Shown here: piece by piece, positions 25,176 through 31,587 of the stretch
Layout of the letters: the number at the start of each line of letters is the position of its first letter
How positions within the stretch are numbered: position 1 is the stretch's first letter
Assembly (NCBI GenBank): GCA_026417575.1
Contig: JAOACZ010000205.1
Location: 1 to 35,878 of the forward strand
Length of the DNA stretch: 35,878 bases
DNA from: a bacterium
GTDB lineage: Bacteria; Auribacterota; UBA3054; JAPLST01
Reading direction: 5' to 3'
Translations under genes and position numbers: made by a program
The notes under the pieces: model-generated
The model's database searches: none
What the model was told of the DNA's origin: nothing
What the model saw: only the letters and a program-made list of their open reading frames with translations

Positions 25176-25744
25176 TCGTCCTCCCAGTTCTTGATGTTAT
25201 CTTTGTTGTAGGGTAAGGTCGGATCAATTGCCTCTTCCCGCGTTTTCGCTGTGGCCTTCATGTCTGGCCCGTAGGAGAATAACAGAAATGAGCTAGGGTT
25301 CACTTTGCACCGTGGCGCTTCGCGTTCGTTCTCAAAATAGCGGTAGGGCTGACGCCACGGATCCACCATGTTCATATTGCCGTCGTACTGCGATTTTTCC
25401 ACCATCAAGTAGGGGCGTCGCCAGCGCGGATGCGTTCGGGGTATGTCACCGGATCCCGGAGTCGGATCGTAGACACCGTCCCCGTTCAAATCGCCGGTGA
25501 GCGCCGCGATCACGCGTGCGTTTCCGTCCTCGCTCGGCGTTGGCGGGTATGCGCCTATGTCGTTGTAGTACTGCTCCAAGGCCATTTGAATTTTAAGGAT
25601 TGTCGCCTTTGCCGCCTCGACTTTGTTTTGCTTTGTCACAACGGAGACCACACCACCCGTTAACGCGGCTAGGATGCCGATGATCGTGATCACCGTCATT
25701 AACTCCATTAGGGTAAACCCGGCTTGCCGTGATCTGGTGGTCAT
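25172..25744 (-). CDS. GspG-like pseudopilin with EF-hand-like loop
   Basis: A 190-residue GspG-family protein. Leader RQAGFTLMELMTVITIIGIL with cleavage after G9; then KATILKIQMALEQYYNDIGAYPPTPSEDG and DPWRQPYRYF, with FSYGPDMKA near the end. An inserted stretch GDLNGDGVYDPTPGSGDIP looks like a calcium-binding EF-hand/dockerin loop (DxNxDGxxD). AAGAGG lies upstream of the ATG. It starts 51 nt after rpsU on the same strand, so the pseudopilin cluster may be read from the rpsU promoter. Confidence 0.84.
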   Translation of the reverse strand: MTTRSRQAGFTLMELMTVITIIGILAALTGGVVSVVTKQNKVEAAKATILKIQMALEQYYNDIGAYPPTPSEDGNARVIAALTGDLNGDGVYDPTPGSGDIPRTHPRWRRPYLMVEKSQYDGNMNMVDPWRQPYRYFENEREAPRCKVNPSSFLLFSYGPDMKATAKTREEAIDPTLPYNKDNIKNWEDE

Positions 25745-25795
25745 GGTTTCCTCTTATGTCACGAGCTAGTCAGCAATCTTACGTATCGTTTGCGC

Positions 25796-25999
25796 TTACG
25801 CACCGCGCGCTGCAGCGCGCTGGAGCCGGGCGAGGTTGCGGCGAGCCGCTTTTTGTTTTCGCAGCCGCTTCTCGCCGGGCTTCTCGTAGTAGGCGTGCAA
25901 TCGGACAATTTTCAGAACACCTTCCCTGTCGACCTTTTTTTTCAGTCGCCGGATGGCTTTCTCCACCGGCTCGTTCTTGCGTACCGTTACTGTTAACAC
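25796..25999 (-). CDS. rpsU: 30S ribosomal protein S21
   Basis: A 67-residue, very basic protein. VRKNEPVEKAIRRLKKKVDREGVLKIVRLHAYYEKPGEKRLRKQKAARR follows the S21 pattern closely. The start is GTG, since no in-frame ATG lies nearby, with a GGAGAGG-like site about 9 nt upstream. The predicted leader is about 92 nt and can form small hairpins (for example CAGCAG pairing with CTGCTG). The leader may matter for autoregulation, but that is a guess. The pseudopilin genes follow. Identification is firm. Confidence 0.95.
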   Translation of the reverse strand: MLTVTVRKNEPVEKAIRRLKKKVDREGVLKIVRLHAYYEKPGEKRLRKQKAARRNLARLQRAAARGA

Positions 26000-26097
26000 G
26001 CGCTCAAACCTCTCCGTTGGTTACAAAAACTAAACACAACTACTTGACTCGCCGCGATCAGCAGGTTGGGGAATGCTGCTGTTCCCAGCACGAGCTA

Positions 26098-26126
26098 ATT
26101 ATATCCAAACCATGTTTTTAAGTCAA
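26098..26126 (-). promoter_or_regulatory. rpsU promoter
   Basis: Minus strand TTGACT (26126-26121), a 17-bp spacer and a perfect TATAAT (26103-26098). It is the strongest promoter in the window and the only clear one for rpsU and the five pseudopilin genes. The skew boundary at the right side lies here. Confidence 0.85.
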
Positions 26127-26205
26127 ATCCTCACGGCGAGGCGAGAAATCAAAGCGAGGGTGCGGTCGGGTCATTATCTGGCGACTTGAAAACGAAAGGA
26201 GACGG

Positions 26206-26316
26206 ATGAAAGACGCACTGGTACACGGAGGTGGAGGGCAGTCGGGCAAAATAACAGGGGACAAGGCGGTGAAAAGCATGAAATGTTCGTGTGGGGAGAG
26301 CGCAGGCAAGAGATAG
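26206..26316 (+). CDS. Possible 36-residue small protein
   Basis: ATG at 26206 is preceded by AAAGGAG with a 4-nt spacer. The product has a glycine-rich start (HGGGGQSGK) and a CxC pair (KCSCGE) near its end, and it is basic. It resembles nothing I know. The Shine-Dalgarno is the main support; no clear promoter is visible upstream. Chance is quite possible in purine-rich DNA. Confidence 0.25.
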   Translation: MKDALVHGGGGQSGKITGDKAVKSMKCSCGESAGKR

Positions 26317-26647
26317 AGGAGACACGTGGTGCGTGGGTACGGACAGGCGAGCGGCGCAAGTTAGGAGCAGGATCGTCCGGGCGTACGAGAACGCGCAGGC
26401 GGGGCGCAGAGGCCAGTAGGGGGAGGAGTGCTGCGATGAATCGGTTACGGGAGCCCCAGGGGATGAGCTGGAGTACATCAGACTACAGCCGTGCCGAGCT
26501 ACGCCATGGCGGCGCGGCGTTTGGGGAAGAGTTTGTGGAGCGCGAGAGCGGCGGGAGTGAGAGGCGGGATCGAACAAGTCCAACTTCGACGAGATCGGCG
26601 GCGCTCAGAGTTATCATCGGTGGTATCGTGTGACTCCCCGGGCAAGA

Positions 26648-26758
26648 CCTGTGCTGGGAGCGTGCAGCACACTTGTGTATGATTGAGTTGCCTGCGGCAC
26701 AGGCGTGTGAGGCCTGGTACGTGCGGATGGAATCATACAAGTGCGAGAGCAGCGCAGG
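26648..26758 (+). ncRNA. Candidate structured RNA, strand uncertain
   Basis: CCTGTGCT (26648-26655) pairs with AGCGCAGG (26751-26758) with one G-U. Inside, CACTTGTGTATGATT (26670-26684) pairs with AATCATACAAGTG (26731-26743), 13 pairs with a 2-nt bulge. Inside that, GCCTG (26690-26694) pairs with CAGGC (26700-26704). An alternative hairpin GTGCTG/CAGCAC (26651-26656 and 26665-26670) competes with the outer stem. The long interrupted hairpin recalls 6S-like shapes, but no family is identified. Confidence 0.3.
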
Positions 26759-26827
26759 GGCAGGCGGAGAGCTGGAGCGGGCGCATACCGATGATAGAAA
26801 ACGCGGGGTGTGTCCGGCCTGAATGCG

Positions 26828-26885
26828 TCATTGCCTGGCCTTTTACGGCGCAGCGCGCAGAGGATGTAAGTGGCGGCAGGCATGA
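26828..26885. repeat. Inverted repeat in non-coding region
   Basis: TCATTGCCTG (26828-26837) pairs with CAGGCATGA (26877-26885), nine pairs with one bulged T and a 39-nt interior holding GCGCAGCGCGC. It adds to the nested repeats just upstream. Confidence 0.35.
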
Positions 26886-26992
26886 GGGTGAATGGGGATT
26901 TTCAGTGTTGTAAAGGTCGCGCCTGGGAGCGCATAGACATGCAAGCGGACGGATTCATGTTCTTTCGGTTTTTATGCGGGATTGTGTTGACG

Positions 26993-27021
26993 TTGCGTTC
27001 GGGGTGACATTTTGGTATACT
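26993..27021 (+). promoter_or_regulatory. Promoter of the TPR/LysM lipoprotein gene
   Basis: TTGCGT (26993-26998), a 17-bp spacer and TATACT (27016-27021). The predicted start near 27028 lies downstream of the ATG codons at 26974 and 27022, which supports the ATG at 27070. Confidence 0.55.
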
Positions 27022-27069
27022 ATGGTGCGGTTTGTTACAGCGGTTTGTGGACGCACGACAGGTCAGAAG

Positions 27070-28344
27070 ATGAGGAGAAGGAACATTGCGCGTTCGTGCG
27101 CGAGATGGCTGATCGTTTGCGCATGCGGGTTTTTGTGCGGGTGTAGTCGGCCAGTGGAGCATGCGCGCCGTCTGGTAGATCGGGGGACGGCCCTGGCGGA
27201 AGCAGAGCAGTACGAGGAGGCACTCAAGTTATTTCGGATGGCGATAGACGTTGATCCGGAGTACGAGGATGCGTATTTGCAGATGGCGCTGCTGTTTGAC
27301 ACGTATCTCCACGACATGAGTAATGCGGTGGTAGCGTATGAACAGTATCTGCGCAAGACAAAGGATGAGACCATGCGGGAGCACGCGCAGCGATGGCTTG
27401 AGCGTGCGCGGCAATCGCAGGGATGGGCCACAAAGAAAGTGGAACAAGCTGGCCGGAAAAATGAGCAGAGTGAGGTCGCAGAGGAAGTAGCGAAGCGGGA
27501 TCTTGAGCTTGAAGCGGTACGGCGCCAGACGGCGGAGCGTTATGAACGCGAGCTAGGGGCAGTGAAAAAAGAGTTACAGGTGACGCAAGAGCGGCTTCGG
27601 CGAGTTGAGGAGGAGAATCTGACGCTGCGGAGTGCGGGGAATGCTACGACGCGGGCGGAGCTCCTCGAGACGTTAGCGTCGAATCGGGAGGTGATAGCGA
27701 GGCTTGAAAAGGCGCTGGAGGAGAAGGGGCGGAGATTGCAGGAATACGAAGAAGGCCAGCAGATGTTGCAGGCGATGGTGACGAATCTGCAGGCCGAGTT
27801 AGCGATGCGAGATGGGGCGGGCAGCGTCGGGGAAGCGTTTCGTGCGGCGACGAATGAGCTTGCGGAGCTGCGCCGGTTGGTGCAGGAGCGGAGCAGGCAA
27901 TACGAGGAGAGTGCGCGGGCGCTGGCAACAGAACGGGCGGCACGCAGTGCAGTTGAGGCACAGTTGCGCCAGGTGGAGAAGCGATATGAGGCCCTACGGC
28001 TGGCGCAAGGTGGGGGTGGCGAATTAAATGTGGCGACGTTAGCGCCGGCATTGGCGGCGGCGGGGGCGCGGCCGCGTGTTGGGCCAAGCACTGAGCGTAG
28101 TGGGGCGGTTGGTGCCGCGAAGGAAGCGACCGGACTGGTGCGGGCGAATGTGGTTGTCCCGTACGACGAGACACCTATGCGTGTTGGGAGAGTGTACACG
28201 GTGCAGGCGGGAGATTCTCTGATGAAGATAGCGCGGGACGTGTACGGTGATGGGAACCGGTGGACAGTGATATTCAACGCTAACCGAGATTTGTTAGAAC
28301 GGCCGAATCAGTTGCGCGTGGGGCAAGTGTTGAGAATACCGTAG
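27070..28344 (+). CDS. Lipoprotein with TPR, coiled coil and LysM domain
   Basis: A 424-residue envelope protein. Signal peptide at 1-24 with a lipobox-like LCGC (Cys25), so probably lipid-anchored. TPR-like repeats at about 35-115 (AEAEQYEEALKLFRMAIDVDPEYEDAYLQMALLF), a long charged coiled coil at about 120-320, an Ala-rich linker, and a C-terminal LysM domain (VYTVQAGDSLMKIARDVYGDGNRWTVIFNANRD) that binds peptidoglycan. Start chosen at 27070: the longer frame from 26974 begins upstream of the predicted transcript start and would bury the signal peptide. It may tether a cell-division or pilus-assembly complex to the wall; the function is unknown. Confidence 0.8.
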   Translation: MRRRNIARSCARWLIVCACGFLCGCSRPVEHARRLVDRGTALAEAEQYEEALKLFRMAIDVDPEYEDAYLQMALLFDTYLHDMSNAVVAYEQYLRKTKDETMREHAQRWLERARQSQGWATKKVEQAGRKNEQSEVAEEVAKRDLELEAVRRQTAERYERELGAVKKELQVTQERLRRVEEENLTLRSAGNATTRAELLETLASNREVIARLEKALEEKGRRLQEYEEGQQMLQAMVTNLQAELAMRDGAGSVGEAFRAATNELAELRRLVQERSRQYEESARALATERAARSAVEAQLRQVEKRYEALRLAQGGGGELNVATLAPALAAAGARPRVGPSTERSGAVGAAKEATGLVRANVVVPYDETPMRVGRVYTVQAGDSLMKIARDVYGDGNRWTVIFNANRDLLERPNQLRVGQVLRIP

Positions 28345-28388
28345 ATGGAGGTAAGGTACGAGGATTGAGGTGGGAAGGGCTGGTGGAG

Positions 28389-29507
28389 CTATGAGGTAGG
28401 GGTAACAGTAGGGCGGCGGGCAGTACCGTGCTGGTAGAAGGGGAGCGGGCAGACGACGGCATCGAGGAGAGCGCGGCCAGAGGAGACCTGCACGTGGGTG
28501 CCGCAAGAAGCGCACGCGGGGTCGAGATAAGCCAAGGCGATGGCGTGGCCGAGGCTAGGGGCGAAGGATGCACTAGTAATGACGCCGCACGTGGATCCGT
28601 TATGCAGAACGGGGTGGCCTGCGCGCGGGCTTTGGCGAGTGGGGAAGGAGAGACCGCATAAGCGTGGCTGTGAGGGGTCAGAGCGTGCCTGATCGAGGGC
28701 ATTTTTTCCGATAAAGTCTTTTTCGGCGGAGATAGCGAAGTCAAGATTCGCAAAGGCTGGGGAACGGTCTTCGGTGAGCTCGTGACCGTACAGTGGCAGC
28801 GCGCATTCGAGCCGGAGCGTATCACGAGCCCCCAGCCCGGCAGGCTTGAGGCGAGGATCCTCAAGGAGGAGATTCCACACAGGGATGGCGAAAGGCGCGG
28901 CCACGTACAATTCAAATCCGTATTCCCCGGTATAGCCAGTGCGGCTGATGAGGACATCCACGCCGTGAAGAGTGGCGCGAAGGAATGAGAAGTAGGTGAG
29001 GGAATTCAAGGGCTCACTGAGGTGGGGCTGAAGGATGTCGGCAGCGAGCGGGCCTTGCAGATCAAACTTTGCGGTGATTGGGGAGATATCTTCGAACGAT
29101 GTGCCGGAGGAACAATGCGCTGCGATCCAACGAGCGTCGCGCTGCGTGGTAGCAGCGTTGACCACGATCATGAACTCGTTATGAGATAGGCGGTAGGTGA
29201 TGCTGTCGTCAAGGACGGTACCGCGGTCGTTGAGGAGGAGACCGTAGCGGCAGCGGCCGACGGGCAGAGAGGTAATGTTGCAGGTAAGGAGGCGGTCGAG
29301 GTCGCGCGCGGCGTTGGGGCCTTTGAGGAGGAATTGGCCCATGTGGCACGTGTCGAAGAGGGTGGCTGCAGCGCGAGTGTGCAGGTGTTCTTCGATGATG
29401 CTGGAGTAATAAATAGGCAGAAGCCAGCCAGCGAAGGGAGCCATGCGGGCACCGCGGGCACAATGGGCATCATGTAAGGGTGTGTGGGAAAGCACGTCGG
29501 GAGTCAT
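28389..29507 (-). CDS. gcvT: Glycine cleavage system T protein (aminomethyltransferase)
   Basis: Transfers the methylene group from the H-protein-bound intermediate to tetrahydrofolate, releasing ammonia. A 372-residue protein; visible family stretches: HTPLHDAHCARGARMAPFAGWLLPIYY, LFDTCHMGQFLLKGPNAARDLDRL, RTGYTGEYGFELYV and GLGARDTLRLECALPLYGHEL. No gcvH, gcvPA or gcvPB lies in the window and no glycine riboswitch was seen. The ATG lacks a Shine-Dalgarno (the upstream run is CTTCCTTCCC) and lies 21 nt after the LysM lipoprotein gene. The coding strand is C-rich. YgfZ-type paralogues are a remote alternative, but the active-site region argues for GcvT. Confidence 0.9.
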   Translation of the reverse strand: MTPDVLSHTPLHDAHCARGARMAPFAGWLLPIYYSSIIEEHLHTRAAATLFDTCHMGQFLLKGPNAARDLDRLLTCNITSLPVGRCRYGLLLNDRGTVLDDSITYRLSHNEFMIVVNAATTQRDARWIAAHCSSGTSFEDISPITAKFDLQGPLAADILQPHLSEPLNSLTYFSFLRATLHGVDVLISRTGYTGEYGFELYVAAPFAIPVWNLLLEDPRLKPAGLGARDTLRLECALPLYGHELTEDRSPAFANLDFAISAEKDFIGKNALDQARSDPSQPRLCGLSFPTRQSPRAGHPVLHNGSTCGVITSASFAPSLGHAIALAYLDPACASCGTHVQVSSGRALLDAVVCPLPFYQHGTARRPTVTPTS

Positions 29508-29528
29508 TAGCTTGGGAAGGAAGAGACG

Positions 29529-30134
29529 TTAGCGAGGCCGTTTGGGGACGTACAACGTGTCGCCCACTTTTAGATTGCTTGACTGAGCTTTATTAAGGTA
29601 CATGAGGGCGGCGGTAGAGAGCTTGTAGGCGCGGGCGATTTTGCTGTACGTGTCACCTGCGACGACCGTATAGGTGGTGACGTCGGGAGCGGTGCCAACT
29701 GAGTCGAGCGGGCGGGGAAGGAGAAGGAGCGTGTCGTTGGGGAGAGGGGTAGTTTTTGCGACGCCATTGATGCGTGCGAGCGCATCGGCGTCAACGGCGT
29801 AGCGCTGGGCAAGGGCGTTAACCGTTTCGCCGGCGCGGGCGACATGGAAGAAGTTTGCAGTGGGAGCGGCGGCAGAAGGAGCAGAGGTTTTGGGAGGTGG
29901 CGATGCTTCCTGTGTGATCGCGACAGCGTCATCAATGAGGATAGCTGCGGCTTGATTTTTCGGCTGGGAGAGTTGCAGGGCAATGCCGTCTAGGGAAGCA
30001 GGTGGAACCAAAATCGGATCCGGAGCTTCACTGGGCGGTGATGTCATGCGGGGCTTTCCTGGCTCGCAGGCTGCAAGGATGAGAACCACAATAGCAGAGG
30101 CTGCAACAATCTGATGGTGAGGGCATGCGGTCAT
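29529..30134 (-). CDS. LysM-repeat lipoprotein
   Basis: A 201-residue envelope protein. The signal peptide ends in lipobox LAAC (Cys23), then a Pro/Ala/Ser-rich linker, then two LysM domains: FHVARAGETVNALAQRYAVDADALARINGV and TYTVVAGDTYSKIARAYKLSTAALMYLNK, ending in LKVGDTLYVPKR. It should bind peptidoglycan. The start is ATG 30134; an in-frame TTG 15 bp upstream overlaps the -10 box and cannot be in the transcript. The transcript is predicted to be leaderless. gcvT follows after 21 nt, so they may form a two-gene operon. Confidence 0.85.
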   Translation of the reverse strand: MTACPHHQIVAASAIVVLILAACEPGKPRMTSPPSEAPDPILVPPASLDGIALQLSQPKNQAAAILIDDAVAITQEASPPPKTSAPSAAAPTANFFHVARAGETVNALAQRYAVDADALARINGVAKTTPLPNDTLLLLPRPLDSVGTAPDVTTYTVVAGDTYSKIARAYKLSTAALMYLNKAQSSNLKVGDTLYVPKRPR

Positions 30135-30140
30135 GAGCTT

Positions 30141-30169
30141 AGTATACAAAAAGGAGTGGTTGGATGCAA
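30141..30169 (-). promoter_or_regulatory. Promoter of the LysM lipoprotein gene (leaderless)
   Basis: Minus strand TTGCAT (30169-30164), a 17-bp spacer and TATACT (30146-30141). The -10 box ends 6 nt before the ATG, the same geometry as lepA. Confidence 0.6.
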
Positions 30170-30433
30170 TTAAGAATGGTGCTGTGGGAGTGCATAGCGC
30201 AGGACCACGAGGTGCTGGAAGGGGGGAACTGGATGATGCGACGGTAGTGCAGCTGGTTTTGTCATTACCTTTGGGATGGTGGTTTGGTCTGTCCGAGTGG
30301 GCGTAGGTTAGTGAAAACGCTATTGTCAGGATGGCGCGAGGGTGGAATTAAAGAGTTTAGTGTATCAGAGCCGGCATCATGGAAGACAGGTAGGGCGTAA
30401 CACAGTCAGGGTGGCGCGCCTTAGAAGTAGGTT

Positions 30434-30492
30434 CGTATGGTGATGTGCGGAGCGGGGTGGATGTGGGTTCAGACAACGATTTTTGTTGATTG
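30434..30492 (+). repeat. 59-bp direct repeat, copy 1
   Basis: Matches copy 2 (30535-30593) at 52 of 59 positions with no gaps; the copies start 101 bp apart. Both end in a short near-palindrome around a T-run (CAACGATTTTTGTTG here). Confidence 0.75.
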
Positions 30493-30534
30493 GGAATGGC
30501 GGTGAGGGAGGGAAGCGTTCGTGCAGGGTGGGAT

Positions 30535-30593
30535 CGTGTGGTGATGTGGGGAGCGGGGCGGGTGTGGGTTCAGACGACAATTTTTGTTGGTTG
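30535..30593 (+). repeat. 59-bp direct repeat, copy 2
   Basis: Second copy of the repeat at 30434-30492. It ends in CGACAATTTTTGTTGG and contains GTGGGTTCAGAC in both copies. Confidence 0.75.
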
Positions 30594-30647
30594 CAGATGG
30601 TGGTTGGAGTCGGTTGGGTTCGGCGGGGTGGGTTCGCGTGAGGATGT

Positions 30648-30667
30648 GGGCACCGAGGGCGGTGCCC
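30648..30667. repeat. REP-like hairpin
   Basis: GGGCACC (30648-30654), loop GAGGGC, GGTGCCC (30661-30667): a perfect 7-bp stem followed by CCTACA. The form GTAGGGGCACC on the opposite strand resembles small dispersed REP/MITE repeats found in many bacteria. It sits just upstream of the dehydrogenase promoter. Confidence 0.5.
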
Positions 30668-30697
30668 CTACATGGGCAGTTGCAAGAGAGTGGAGTT

Positions 30698-30706
30698 TGA
30701 TATAAT
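30698..30706 (+). promoter_or_regulatory. Extended -10 promoter of the sugar-acid gene block
   Basis: TGATATAAT is an extended -10 with a perfect TATAAT (30701-30706). No -35 fits at 16-18 bp; a TTGCAA lies at a 15-bp spacing. The predicted start is near 30713. Confidence 0.6.
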
Positions 30707-30742
30707 ACGGCGGTGTTTTTTAATGGAAAGTTCGAGGGAACG

Positions 30743-31555
30743 ATGAGGAACCAGAAAAGAGAGTTAGAAGGCAAGGTAGCTGTGGTGACGGGAGGGGGGG
30801 GTGTTTTATGTTCAGTGATGGCGGAGGCATTGGCAAGGGAGGGTGCGCGGGTAGCTGTGTTAGACAAGTCAGGTGATGCGGCGGCGAAGGTAGCGAAGCG
30901 GTGTGGGAACGGTGCAATTGGGATAGCAGCGGATGTGTTGGACCGCACGATGTTAGAAGCAGCGCACAGGGAAATCCGGAAGCGGTTAGGGAGAGTTGAG
31001 ATTTTAGTGAACGGGGCGGGGGGGAACCATCCGAAGGCGACGACCGGGCCGGATCAATCCTTTTTTGATTTGGATCTTGAGGCCTTTAACATGGTGTTTC
31101 AGTTGAACATGATAGGGACGGTGCTACCGTGTCAGGTATTTTGTCGGGACATGGTGGTGCGGAAGCGCGGGGTAGTGATCAACATCGCGTCGATGAATGC
31201 ATTTCGGCCGCTGACGCGGATTGCGGCGTATTCGGCGGCGAAGGCGGCGGTGAAGAATTTTACGGAGTGGCTGGCGGTGCACATGGCGCGGGAGTACAGT
31301 GCGCGTATTCGGGTGAATGCGATAGCGCCTGGTTTTTTTCTGACGAAGCAGAATCGGTATTTATTGGTGGATGAAAAGACGGGGCAGCCGACGGCGCGAG
31401 GGCAAGCGATTTTGGAGGCGACGCCGCAGCGGACGTATGGTGAGCCAGAGGACTTGGTGAGCACGTTGTTGTGGCTTTGCAGCGATGCGAGTCGGTTTGT
31501 GACGGGGGTGACGGTGCCGGTGGACGGTGGATTTAATGCTTTTTCGGGCGTGTGA
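30743..31555 (+). CDS. SDR oxidoreductase, D-mannonate (UxuB/YjmF)-like
   Basis: Short-chain dehydrogenase, 270 residues from the chosen start. The glycine-rich cofactor loop VTGGGGVL is near the N-terminus, NGAGGN in the middle, and the catalytic YSAAK follows NIASMNAF. The stretch NHPKATT and the C-terminus APGFFLTKQNRYLL to VDGGFNAFSGV resemble B. subtilis YjmF-type D-mannonate oxidoreductase, which interconverts fructuronate and mannonate. ATG 30743 has GAGGGA just upstream. A GTG at 30713, 6 nt after the -10 box, would give a leaderless form with 10 more residues. nagA-like and pfp-like genes follow closely. Confidence 0.8.
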   Translation: MRNQKRELEGKVAVVTGGGGVLCSVMAEALAREGARVAVLDKSGDAAAKVAKRCGNGAIGIAADVLDRTMLEAAHREIRKRLGRVEILVNGAGGNHPKATTGPDQSFFDLDLEAFNMVFQLNMIGTVLPCQVFCRDMVVRKRGVVINIASMNAFRPLTRIAAYSAAKAAVKNFTEWLAVHMAREYSARIRVNAIAPGFFLTKQNRYLLVDEKTGQPTARGQAILEATPQRTYGEPEDLVSTLLWLCSDASRFVTGVTVPVDGGFNAFSGV

Positions 31556-31587
31556 AGGGGGAGTGGGGTTGAGTTGGGGAGGAGAAG

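Larger units (their letters stand above)
26127..26992. other. About 0.9 kb without a convincing gene; structured
   Basis: Open frames of up to 144 codons exist on both strands but have biased, arginine- or serine-rich translations with no recognisable domain. A 36-codon frame with a good Shine-Dalgarno begins at 26206. Between about 26.65 and 26.89 kb there are nested inverted repeats listed separately. Canonical RNase P RNA, tmRNA, SRP RNA and tRNA motifs were looked for by eye and not found. Confidence 0.5.
30170..30697. other. About 0.5 kb intergenic, G-rich, repeat-bearing
   Basis: No gene is seen between the LysM lipoprotein and the dehydrogenase. The stretch holds a pair of 59-bp imperfect direct repeats, a shorter repeat GTCAGGRTGGCGCG at 30325-30338 and 30405-30418, and a REP-like hairpin at 30648-30667. 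It looks like accumulated intergenic repeats, perhaps with gene remnants. Confidence 0.5.

Noticed and set aside
26041-26200. Skew change from C-rich to G-rich at 26.1 kb as a replication origin
   Set aside because: The opposite change occurs only 12 kb away, and no DnaA boxes or dnaA/dnaN genes are visible. An inversion explains both changes better.
26283-26633. 116-codon frame in the 26-kb intergenic region
   Set aside because: The arginine- and serine-rich translation, lack of a Shine-Dalgarno and overlap with equally long frames on the other strand suggest chance in G-rich DNA.
26127-26992. RNase P RNA, tmRNA or SRP RNA
   Set aside because: The conserved cores (GAGGAAAGTCCGGGC and GGGTGAAANGGTGCGG for RNase P; the tmRNA tag and tRNA-like ends; the SRP GGAAG loop context) were not found by eye.
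26987-27021. TTGACG at 26987 as the -35 box for TATACT at 27016
   Set aside because: The spacer would be 23 bp. TTGCGT at 26993 gives 17 bp.
26974-27069. Longer N-terminus for the TPR/LysM lipoprotein from 26974
   Set aside because: It would place about 32 residues before the signal peptide and begin upstream of the promoter's -10 box.
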